A stretch of DNA of 64,000 nt from Paracyclopina nana (Eukaryota; Arthropoda; Copepoda; Cyclopoida; Cyclopettidae): contig JAGUCH010000002.1 of assembly GCA_019096065.1 (NCBI GenBank), positions 10,676,501 to 10,740,500 on the forward strand. Reading direction: 5' to 3'. The position numbers and the translations under genes were made by a program. The notes below the pieces were generated by a model. It saw only the letters and a list, made by a program, of their open reading frames with translations, made no database searches and had not been told where the DNA came from. This document shows positions 33,463-43,828 of this stretch, one piece after another. How positions within the stretch are numbered: position 1 is the first letter of the stretch; each line of letters begins with the position of its first letter.

Positions 33463-36400
33463 ATGTTAGACTTCTTCACCATATTTAGCAAAGGAGGGAT
33501 CCTCCTGTGGTGCTTCAAGGGGATCGGGATTGAGCAGAAGCACTGGGAAGGATTTAACCCGTCCGTGAACACCTTTATCAAGTCCGTGCTGCTGCAGGTG
33601 AGTTTTTCGCTTTTTCCACGCTGCAACCTTTTGTCTGACATGGCGTTGACAGGAAAAGACGGACAAACGGGGACTCTACGAGACTGGGTCCCTCGCTCTC
33701 AAGTACAAGCTGGACAATGAGTTCGAGCTCGTGTTCGTGGTGGGCTACCAGAAAATGCTCCCACTCCTCTACTTGGACAAGTTGCTCGACGAAATTCAGT
33801 TGCGGTTCAGGGACCGTTTCGCCTCAGACCTCAACCTCAAGAACTTCTTTGGGGGCGTGGCTTTCGACTCCTTCTCCGGCGAGTTCCAATCCGTGCTTGA
33901 CCACGTTGAGCAGCGCTCCCGGGACGAGGCGAAAAGGTCGTCGGAGATGCGCTCTTTCGAGCAGGTGACTTCCCATCTTCAGCAATGGATCCTTCCGGCC
34001 CTTCATCGTGTATTTGCTTTCAGTCGACGAAATCGCAAAAAACCGTCGCTTCCCTCATCATTGACGGCAACAGCAACGCGTCCAAGAAAAGTGAGGCCTA
34101 CGACAGGGCACCGCCAGAGCTCAAGGTGGAGGAGGCTGAGTTGAGCGAGGAAGCGAGGCTGGCGAACCTGAGCAAGCTTGCAGCCAAAAAAAAGCGTATG
34201 TGCTCAGCTCATTCTCGTTAATCGCGTTCATCTCGGTAACTTTTAGAGCCGGCCCCGTACAAGGCCAAAAGCCCCAAGGTGGACAAGACTGCGCCGAAAA
34301 AGGGCAAATCGAAGACCACGTGGGACCCGTTCATCTTCGACAACAGCAAAGGGCCGAGCGGAGAGGAAGCGAGGCAGTTAGACCGAACGCAAAAGGATCC
34401 CAATGGGAATCCCGCGGCCGAGGTAGGGGACCAGTTTCTCCACCAGTTTGTCCCCGACAGGTCCGTCGTCGGTGCCTCTGCAAGTAAAGTCATCATCGCG
34501 TGATCCCTTTATCAATGCTCATTTGGTTTTCCCGCAGCCATCCAATTGCTTGAAGAGGAATCGGAAGAGGAAGACGAGCAAGTGGAAATGATGCTCTCGG
34601 GCAGCTCTCAAAAAAAAAGTGCTGGATTTTGGAATTCCTTCTCCTCACTGGTCGGCTCAAAACCACTCACTCTCGAGGCTATCGAGCCCGTCATCACCAA
34701 GATGCGGGACCATTTGATTGGGAAAAATGTTGCTGCTGATGTCGCCACCAAGCTGTGCGAATCTGTTGCCGCCAAATTGGAGGGCAAAGTACTCGGTAAG
34801 AAATTCATAAATCTTCGCAATTGCGAAAAGCTTGTCTTGAGCTTAGATTAATGCTACAAAGTCGGTTCAGATGGCGCTAGTTGCATTCTCAAATAACTCT
34901 GTTTGTGGGCTTTTTTCGGAATCAAACGGCCCATTGCGGAATCTGTCATCCGTTAACACACACAATGTGCGAGGTTGAAACGCCGGATGAAATCACGCAC
35001 CCGCTTTTATTCGCACCCAAATTATGACGTCATTTTGATCTGAAGTGCCCTCTGTGTACGAGTGCAGCGCCATCTAGATATGATTTGGCTTTAATCAAAG
35101 CTCGAGGCAAGCTTTTCCCAATTCCCTGAATTAATCGTAATGAATTGATAGCGTTAGAACGCTCATTTTATCAAAATAAGTTGTGATCATATTTGTAGTC
35201 ATATTTTAGTTGGGACTATTGGCATGAGGATTACCTTTTTTATTTGATGGAAAGCAATTTTCGCATGTATAATTCAGTTTACCAATTTGTCTCAGTTCAT
35301 ATAACTACACATATATAAAAGCTCTGACATTTAACTTTATCAAGTGACACACATTATTAGTATTTTACTTGCTGCTTTTTGGGACTGAGAAGGTAACGTA
35401 AAAATTGCCCTAGGTGAGTAAATGAAACCAAGCCGAATCTTGAACCGAGCGAAGCGAGGGGAATAGTGAGTATTTCATTTACTCACCTAGGGCAATTTTT
35501 ACGTTACCTTCTCAGTCCCGAAAAGCAGCAAGTCAAATACTAATACACCTCTAGGCTGGAGGATAACACGAATTATTTTTTAGTGTCAAGTGACAGATCA
35601 CGAGACACTATAAAATAATTCGTGTTATCCGACAGCCTAGAGGTGTATAATCCTATTACTTTTAGCTACCCCCAACATTTCAAGCATTGGCTAAAATTTA
35701 ATTTAGGTAAGTTTTTAGGCTTGATTTTAGCAAGATATGCCCTAAATTTTGCGACTCGCTTTATTGCAGATAGGTGCATCGGCTGCGTGCACTTTGCCCC
35801 TAGCCGTTTGCCCCTAGCCATTTGCCCCTAGGATGTTTGCCCCTAAGATTTATGCCCCTAAAGACTTTTGCCCCCAAGACATTTTCCCTTTGACACATTT
35901 GCCCCTAGACATATTTGCCTATGGGCTTTTTGCCCCTGGATATATTTGCCCCTTGGACTTTTGCCCTTAAACTTTTGCCCCTTGGACTTTTGCCCCTTGG
36001 ACATTTGCCCCTTGGACATTTGCCCCTTGGACTTTTGCCCCTTGGACCAAGATGGTTGCCAACAATATTTTCACTTGTTTATTTCCTGCATGATGATTTG
36101 CATTTTATAATAATTTTACTCCTTCTTTATGTCATGAGTTAACTCCTTCTTTAACCAGACTCCTAACCTAACCTGATCCTATCCAAAACAATCAAATTTT
36201 TTCTGCTTTTTATAAATAATAGTTTTATAAATTTTTTAATAAGCTGATTGGATTGAGGCAATTTATAATCTTATCCCTAAAATGACTTATTTTAGGCAGT
36301 TTTTATAGTCCAATTGGTGCTGAAAGTTCATTACAAATTGGACAAATTGTCATCTCGAGTCAACAGTGCAGTGGCAACCTACCCACAAGCAAAATAACCC

Positions 36401-39400
36401 AGAGCAAAATTCCCAAGGGCACAATTTTACTGGTACTTGGAGCAAAAGCGCCTGAAGCAAACATCCATTGGCGCAAAAATCCAATGGGTAAAAATTCAAG
36501 GCAAAAATCCAAGGGGCAAAATCCAAGGTGGAAATATATCCAGGGGCAAACATCTAAGGGGCAAGTGTCTTCAGGGGCAAAAACCTTGGGGCAAACTTGT
36601 CTAGGGCAAAAATCCAAAGGGCAAATGTCTTGGGGGTGACTGTCTCTTAGGACAAAAATCTTAGGGGCAAACATTTACAGTGGCAAACGGCCTGGGGCAA
36701 ACATATCAGGGGTAAACGGCTAGGGGCAAAAGTCTTGAGACCAGGTGCATGAGCTCATCAAAGTTGACCCAGCGGTCTAGCCTGCAACATGCGCTTATAG
36801 GGAGCAAAAGACAGACAAAAGGCAATAGATGGTGCTGAATTTTTGGATCTTTGGCATGCGTGTAAGCATGCATAGCAATTGCCGAAAAAATAGCGCTTCT
36901 AACAAAAAGTAAACAAAACGTTTTTTAGAATTGTAGGGAAGAAATGACAAAGAGAGCTCTGTTTTTGAGCTTGTAACAATACAATTGATTCAAGGAACAG
37001 AATGGTACCATTTTGAGTAAGATTCATGAAAGTCAAGGAATTTTGGATCATGAGTTACATCATATCCAGACCTGAGCATGATGGATCGAATAAGACAAAA
37101 TAGCCTTACTTTTTGCAGCTCAACTCTGTGTGAGTTCAAAACAAACAAGTTTATCTAGTGTGGATTCAATAAAAAGAGCCAGTTTTTTGACAAATTAGCC
37201 ATTTCTTGCAATGAATTGAGGAAAAAGTATTTTCTGATAATCATGATGGCCATGCTATAGTTGTTGTACTGGCTTGGCAAAGGCTAAGAAAATTGGAAAA
37301 AGCCAGCCCAAAAGTAGTGAACTGTCCCTAATTTTTAGAAATAGTCCTCAAAAACTTGGTAATATCTTTGAATCTGGGGCTTTGGAAATAGGTATCTTAT
37401 GCATAGCATATCTTATAAACTATAAGTAGTTTAGAGTTGGTAAAAAGTAACCCTAGGGTTCTCATTTACTAAGTAAAAAGTAACCCTAGGGTTCGCATTT
37501 ACCATTTACTAAGTAAAAAGTAACCCTAGGGTTCGCATTTACCATTTACTAAGTAAAAAGTAACCCTAGGGTTGTCATTTACTTCATAGCGCATCGGGAG
37601 TGCAAAAAAGCTGAGTCAACCGGCAAAGTGAATTACTCACGAGGAAATTCGGTTTAAAGTGCGTAAAGTGAATTTACTCGCGAGTAAAACCGGTTACAGT
37701 TAGTGAAATCCTATATTTTGCTTTGGGAAGCCGTTGGCCAGGATTTTTAAAATACAACCAATTGAGCCCATATTACAGAAAAATTATATTTTTAGGGTGT
37801 TGGAAAGAGTCTAGGTTAGGACCTTCATCAAGTCAATGTGAGTGTGACAGACTCAGCAGATGTCAATTGAAGATCACAAACGAAACAAGAGTGACAGTTT
37901 TAAGCCTATAATCGCTTAAGTTAGAAAAAATGTCACTCTTTTACAGAATTTTGCTGCTCATTATAAATACTTGATATTCAAAAAGCTAATGTAATCTTAG
38001 ATAAAACGAAGTGTTTTTTAAGTAAGCTTATTTGAATTTTTAAAAAAATTATGCGATTTTCAAAAATTAGCGTGATTTTGAAATGATTTAAGGTGTATTA
38101 TGCGAAACTCTGAATTGACATTTGAATTGAAAGTGCTTTGGAAATATTAACCCAAAAGTTACGACGCACTCGGTCACATGGATGAATTTTGGCAAACTTT
38201 TATCCCTGTTAATCCATTTTCTCTCAAATTGAAAATAGTGAGCGGGTCTTATTTATGCACCATATTCTCTCGCTCCGCTCGACTATTTCAAGGCGTTTGG
38301 TCTGCACAGCTCCGTCGCCTTGAACATCTATACAGATTTTTTGTTTTGGTCTTTTTGACATGTTTTTTGACAAATAGAGTACACACTTTTTAAGTAGCTT
38401 CGTTGCGAGAAAAAAGATGAAATTATAGGCGATAGTGTTGCATGTGTTGCTCAACCCAAGAGGCCCTTTTGACTGATACAGGCAGCTTTTCAACAGAAAT
38501 CTGTTGATTAATATAATCTTTCTTTCTTGCAGGAACGTTCTCAAGCGTTCATGGCACCGTCAAGGCGACTCTGTCAGAGTCACTCGTTCAGCTTCTCACT
38601 CCCAAGCGTCGCGTCGACATCATCAGGGATGTGCTTGAAGCAAAAGCAAACAAGAAGCCTTATGTTATAACTTTTTGTGGAGTCAACGGCGTAGGAAAGT
38701 CGACAAATCTGGCCAAAATTTGCTTTTGGCTCGTCGAAAATAACTGTCGAGTGCTGATTGCAGCCTGCGACACTTTCAGGTAACGCTAAAAGCTGCAAGG
38801 GTATTTATTCATTCTAAAAGCGACCTCAGAGCTGGAGCTGTTGAACAGCTGAGGACTCATGTTCGAAGGCTGAACAGCTTGTATCCAGCTGACAAGCATC
38901 CCGACAAAAAGGCCATGGTTGAGTTGTACGAAAAAGGCTACGGTAAGGACGCCGCTGGGATTGCCATGGAAGCCATCAGCTACGCTCGCACTGCGCGCTG
39001 TGATGTGGTCCTGGTGGACACGGCTGGAAGAATGCAAGACAACGAGCCCTTGATGAGGTCGTTGTCCAAGCTCATCTCGGTCAATGCTCCCGATCTAGTC
39101 CTCTTCGTGGGGGAAGCGCTCGTCGGCAACGAGGCCGTGGACCAACTGGTCAAGTTCAACGCAGCATTGGCTGACCATTCTGCCCAGACTGACCCTCATT
39201 TGATTGATGGCATTGTGCTGACGAAATTCGATACGATTGATGACAAGGTGAGCTAGGCGATATGGCAAGATCCATCTCTCATTTGACTGCTTTCAGGTTG
39301 GCTCTGCCATCTCCATGACCTACATCACCGGTCAGCCCATCGTTTTTGTGGGCACCGGCCAAACCTACACAGATTTGAAAGCTCTCAACTCAAAGGCGGT

Positions 39401-39422
39401 GGTGCAATCGCTGATGAAGTAG
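33463..39422 (+). CDS. SRPRA: Signal recognition particle receptor subunit alpha
   Basis: Eight exons join in phase to 635 codons (634 aa; human 638): 33463-33597, 33653-33964, 34024-34195, 34247-34483, 34538-34795, 38533-38779, 38830-39247, 39297-39422. The start [12 protein letters not shown] is the hallmark of the SRX domain that binds the beta subunit. A charged Lys/Glu-rich linker follows, then the N domain ([23 protein letters not shown]) and the SRP-type GTPase: G1 [15 protein letters not shown]-box region [13 protein letters not shown]3 [20 protein letters not shown] and G4 TKFD. It docks ribosome-SRP complexes at the ER membrane. Intron 5 is 3.7 kb and full of inverted-repeat elements, while all other introns are about 50 nt. 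Confidence 0.95.
35355..35544. mobile_element. Short palindromic MITE-like element (intact copy)
   Basis: The arm ATTAGTATTTTACTTGCTGC, continuing through GGGACTGAGAAGGTAACG and CCTAGGTGAGTAAATG, returns as its reverse complement up to 35544 with a spacer of about 40 nt. A broken copy interrupted by another insertion lies at 57669-58190. Confidence 0.75.
35544..35647. mobile_element. Palindrome TACACCTCTAGGCTG...CAGCCTAGAGGTGTA
   Basis: About 104 bp with near-perfect arms, including GATAACACGAATTATTTT and its complement, and a short spacer. It abuts the preceding palindrome, so one may have landed at the end of the other. Confidence 0.65.
35778..36750. mobile_element. Inverted-repeat element built of GGGCAAA units, copy 2
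   Basis: The left arm repeats TTGCCCCTTGGACTTTTGCCCC-like units from about 35800 to 36055. The right arm is the mirrored AGGGGCAAA theme from about 36380 to 36735. The unique middle (36060-36370) has no ORF of note. Outer ends pair GTGCATCGGCTGCG...GACTTTTGCCCCTAGCCG-like text. It belongs to the same structural class as 21366-22437. Confidence 0.7.
36796..37435 (+). repeat. Dispersed 640-bp repeat, copy 1
   Basis: Begins TATAGGGAGCAAAAGACAGA and is nearly identical, in the same orientation, to 56361-57002, ending AAAAGTAGTTTAGAG or similar. Non-coding. The two copies lie in introns of different genes. Confidence 0.8.
37440..37585. repeat. Tandem repeat, unit about 40 bp
   Basis: Three to four copies of AAGTAAAAAGTAACCCTAGG continuing GTTCGCATTTACCATTTACT. 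It lies directly after the dispersed repeat. Confidence 0.75.
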
Positions 39423-39876
39423 GGCCACATTCCATTTGTAAACAATGTGCGTAAATAGCATATCTATCGTTCTAACTTTATTCGATTTGAAGATGCTTCG
39501 TTACATTGTTATGCACGTAAATTGCTTTTAAGAACTATCAACAAGGTCTTTTAAGGTGAAAACAAGTATGGCACTAACAAGATCCACGAACTTTATAGCA
39601 CAAAATTGGTTTCTGGGCCGAGAGGGAGGGGGGTAATGACGCGTGCTTTACATGTGTGACTAGATTGCACTCTTGGGGCCTTTTTGTCATAACGAGGATG
39701 GCTCGTCCTCTTTTGAAGTTTACTTTATATGCGAACTGAGGTAAATGAGCGGAAGCGTCCGCGTACTATAATAACACGATTTCGAAACCTACTCAACTAA
39801 TCTTTGGTAGTAGCTGCATTTTGATGGCTGAAAAGCCTAATAACTTACGAATATGTATGGTATTTATTTACACGGG
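39423..39876. other. Convergent 3' spacer between SRPRA and stoned
   Basis: No coding sequence seen. It should contain the 3' UTRs of both genes. Confidence 0.5.
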
Positions 39877-42800
39877 CTAGTCGGAATCATCGGAAGAATC
39901 CTCCGGCCTCTCCTCGGGAAAATCAGGATCGCCCTCTGGTGGGGGAGGAGTCGGCTCACGCACGGGTAACTTGGCTGCGACCGCATAAGTATTCTGCTCC
40001 TTCTCCTTAAAGTCTATCTCCAGCTTGTACTCGTGTCTAGCCAAGTACTTGACGAACTTCTCTGGGGGCTCGCCAGACCCTCCAATCACCGACACGGACC
40101 TCAGGACGGTGTTGGAAACCGTTGTCGCGGGTTGAGTGAATTCCACGTAGAAATGCTTGTCAAAATTCTCGGGCATCTGGTCAAAGCTTGTGAGCTGGAG
40201 CTTGCACACGAACTCGTGATTTGTGTAGGATCCTAAAAGGATTTGATTTGATTTCGGTTTTGCGATACAGCAAATTCACTTCTAATTGGTATTTCGCAAT
40301 TGGCAGCAATCTTGCAGTAGTTCAAACTTGACCCCTGCAGAACAGATAGAATCTGTCAAACCGAAAATAATACAAGCTTTCAGGCTCCCAAATATCTGGT
40401 TCGGTGATTTTTAATGCTACAAATTGAGCTGTTCATGCGTTTATGCTTGATTTCCAATTAACTTTTGTGATGGACATAAGATATAACCACAAAAAAGTTT
40501 GATCTATTCACTTCCATTTTCAGGTCCCCTTCACAAAAGTGGATCTAAAATTCATTACATCGATCACAAAGATCCAGAATCTTTGATAGGTCGATTATGC
40601 GATCAAATTAATTACAGAGTGCGGCTTTCGTTCATTTCAACCAGCCATAATTTAACTAGTTGTACTCGACTTCAATACTGGCAATCAAAATTTAAAGCTA
40701 TGCTTGAATACTTGTTAGCACTGACCTTGTCCATGTTTCGGTAATCTCGGCACTCTCCAAACTATAGCTCGGTGTTGATGCTCATACTTGGCTTGACCCG
40801 AAGAGCACTCCATGAGCTCGTTAGCTTGTGACTCCACAGTCCCCAAAAATCGTTCAATGCCTTTAACCTAGGACCAAATTCATGATCATATGCACACTGA
40901 CACCGAGTATATTTCCTCACTTTTCCAGCTCGCCTGTGAGCTGACTTGACGGAGCCCATTCTCGAGCCGAGCTGAATGTTGCCCGTAGCCAGTTGGCTGA
41001 GGGAGATGTGAGCTTTTTCAGTGCGAAATTGGTAAATCCAGCACTCAGGCAAGGGAATGCGCATGGCGACGTCTTCGCAAGGCACTTGGCCCCAAGCCTT
41101 GGTGTGAGGGTAGGGGATGAGCATGTCCGCACGAATCTCCACTTTTTGCCCCGTGATGATGAACATGCATCGAGCCTGCATTGGGAGCTCGCGAGCCTTG
41201 GGTGGCCTCACCCGGAACCGCATGATTTCCAAGTAGCAAGCGTCTGGAGGTCGAAATCTGAAGAGCAATTGTTTAGGTCCTAGTGATGGAAGATGAGTAC
41301 GTGCAACCCTACTTGATGATGTGGTCGTTCTTGTCAAACTCCTTCTTATCGACAATAGAGTGGAACTCTATGTCCTCGTATCGAATCCATTGCTCGGTTG
41401 GCACGGGAAGGATGTCATGCCTACCAACAACCTCGAGGCCCATGCGCGTGATGTCATTGACGCCCAACTCCACATCCGGCATACCTATGCATTTTAGGCA
41501 AATTCATTACAGCTTGACGTGACATTCGATCGGAGTCCGTAATTAATGTCTGCCGTGATACCAAGCATCAACTTCAACCAATCAATTTAAAAATCTCAGC
41601 CCTTCCAGAATGAGCTCAAATTGAATCGGGCTTTTTTTCTACTTCTGGATTTTAGTAAATGTGGAAGATAAGCTTTTTGAAAAAACATGTACCTGAAAGG
41701 AATGAGAGAAAGAAGACTCTGACTCTGCATAGCTGTTTGACCACGTGACCACTCTTGGTCTGCTCAACGAAGACCTCATCGATAGCGTTGAGCTGGATCT
41801 CCTCGGTCTTGTAGGTGAGCGAGCGGTCGCGCAACGCGTCCATCTTGAAGAGCTTCTCCTCGACAGCCACGGAGAACTGCTTGAGGTCGTCGTAACTCGT
41901 GCTGCCCAGCTTGAGGAGCTCTGAGACTTGTGGGGCGTGCTCGAGGGGGACGCCCAGCTTCTTCATGTCGCTGGCAAACTCCTTGACGCCCTCGTAGTCG
42001 GCGTCTTCGACAGCCTTGGCCAAGAAGCTGAGCTTGCCGGTGAGCTTTTGCATCTTGGACACCTGGCCTGGTCGGATGCCAGCCCTCTCCTTGTAGGAGA
42101 TGTACTGCAGCTTCAGAGTGAATATTTTGGAGTACTGGTCGAAGACCTGGTGCGAGACGTCGGAGAGGGAGTAGGCGGGCTGCAGGGGCACCTCTTGGAA
42201 CGCGTCCTTCGACTCTTTCGTATCGAAGAGCTGCACACACGGGTTGTCTCCCTGCATCACCAGACGGACGAAGATCTTCTTCCAGAACCGCGTCGCCACC
42301 GTCAGCTTCTTCTTGGGCGGGTGTCGGATGAACATCTCCCACCCGTCCACCGCCTCGTTGACCCGAGGGAACGCTTCCAGGGGCACAGAGGTGTCGTCGT
42401 CAAACAACGGGCCATCCTCGGTGTTGTTCTCCTCGCCCCCGTCTTCCATGGCCAGAAAAGGGTTCTCGTCGGGGTTCCTCCGGGCAATCAGCGGGGTCAC
42501 TTTCGGCGCCTTCTGGGCGCTGAAATCGTCGCTACCGAACCCGGCCTCGTCCTCAACGCCAAACGCAGCACGGCCACTCATCTCAACGCCCTTGGGGCCG
42601 CCAAATGGGTCAAACGGATCCCCTGGCTTCGTGGCCAGGCCGCCGGACGCCGTGTCGAACTTTTGGTCGAACGCAACGTCCCACCCGCTCATGGCGCCCA
42701 ACTCGGGCCTCGCCTCCCGGGGGGCCGCCACGTCGAACAGCTTGGCACCAGTTGTGTCTTGAGCGCTCTCCTCGCTCCCACCAAAGAGGCTGGCACCAGT

Positions 42801-43823
42801 GCTCTTGTAGTCGGGCACCGCAGGCAAGTCAGCAAAAATGGCCTCGCCAGTCGACAGCTTGGCCTCCTCAATGGCCTCATCACTGCTGGTACCAAAGAGA
42901 GCCGCACCGGTGCCACCAATTGGTGCTGCCTCCTCTCCAGGTCGCATATCCGCGGTGAAGATCCCCTTAAATCCCTCCTCTTCCCTCTTCGGCTCCTCGC
43001 TGTCATCCAGCTGGCTATTCTCCAGGGCCTCTTCAACGAGGGTCATTTCTTGCGTTGCTGGTGGCGGTGGTAGCGGTACGTCCTCTTCAGCCTCTTCAGT
43101 AGCGGTTGATTCAGCAGGCTTTGGCTCGTTTGCTTCCACAACGGGAGGGGGTGGCAAGCTTTCTTCTTCATCTTCATGCGTGGTCTTGGCAATGACGGCC
43201 TCTCCATCCATTACTTCTCCCTTTACTTCTAGAGGCTCTGCTTCAAGAGGCTCTGCTTCTTGTTGCTTTGCTTCCACAGGCATTGCTTCAATAGCATCAG
43301 GAGACTTTGCTTCTGGAGACTTTGATTCTTCAGGCTTTGTTTCTAGCGTCTTTGCTTCTTGTGGCTTTGCTTCCGCTGCTTCTTCTGCAAAGGGATTGCC
43401 AATTTTGCCACAGTCTGCAGCTCCTCCTTCGTGCTCAGGTAGTTCAGCTACAACGACTCCAAATGGATTTGCAACACTCGAGGCTGCTGCAGGGGCACCA
43501 TGGATGCTTGCCGTTTCCTGCGGTTGGGAAGCGCTATCCGCCATAACTTGGGTGTAATGACCGAATTGGCCTTGAAATTGCTGGTCATGGTTCATTACTG
43601 AGGGCTGGTGCTGCTGCCATTGGGCCGCGTGTCCAAAGGCTCCACCATAGGCAGAAGAATAATTGTTGGATGCAAAAGGATTGGCGGCAGCCTCTGAGGC
43701 GACCGGAGCATACAATTGTGCATCAGCCATGAATGGGTTCACAGCAGGACTCGCTTGGCCCATGAGAAAAGGATTGGGAGGCTCAGGGGGAGTGGGGTCA
43801 CCAAATAGAAAGGGATTTGCCAT
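39877..43823 (-). CDS. stnB: Stoned B (stonin), second cistron
   Basis: Five exons join in phase to 1046 codons (1045 aa): 43823-41693, 41484-41313, 41257-40921, 40867-40726, 40232-39877. The N-terminal half has seven NPF motifs (NPFLFGD, NPFLMGQ, NPFMADA, NPFASNN, NPFGVVV, NPFAEEA, NPFLAME), ligands of EH domains, amid Pro/Glu-rich sequence with AKxxEAK-type repeats. Then come the stonin homology domain (VDGWEMFIRHPPKKKLTVATRFWKK region) and the mu-homology domain: FLSGMPDVELGVNDITRMG, RPPDACYLEIMRFRV, then KYEHQHRAIVWRVPRLPKHG and YLARHEYKLEID. Stonins sort synaptotagmin during synaptic-vesicle endocytosis. Its ATG lies five bases after the stoned A stop, so it must be translated from a shared mRNA or a separate transcript. 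The tail is Glu/Asp/Pro-rich. Confidence 0.92.
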
Positions 43824-43828
43824 CTTGG

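Larger units (their letters stand above)
34796..38532. other. SRPRA intron 5, repeat-rich
   Basis: Holds two abutting palindromes (35355-35544 and 35544-35647), the second GGGCAAA-repeat element (35778-36750), a dispersed 640-bp repeat (36796-37435) and a 40-bp tandem repeat (37440-37585). No gene is seen in the remainder. Confidence 0.6.

Noticed and set aside
34869..35081. Possible MITE with AGATGGCGCT/AGCGCCATCT ends
   Set aside because: Only ten bases pair and similar GGCGCCATCT words occur at several unrelated places, so the pairing may be chance.
35800..36060. CRISPR-like regularly spaced repeats
   Set aside because: Units drift in length and sequence, have no unique spacers, and the genome is eukaryotic; this is a minisatellite arm of an inverted-repeat element.
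37440..37585. Interstitial telomere-like CCCTAGGG
   Set aside because: The motif is a palindrome within a 40-bp tandem unit, not arrays of a telomeric hexamer or pentamer.
40867..40920. Extension of stoned B exon 3 through an open frame after RAGK
   Set aside because: Reading on loses the conserved mu-homology sequence. A 53-nt intron (GTGAGG...CCTAG) restores VKGIERFLG and KYEHQHRAIVWR in phase.
41928..43073. 381-residue ORF on the plus strand
   Set aside because: It is the antisense shadow of stoned B, whose NPF motifs and mu-homology domain are unmistakable.
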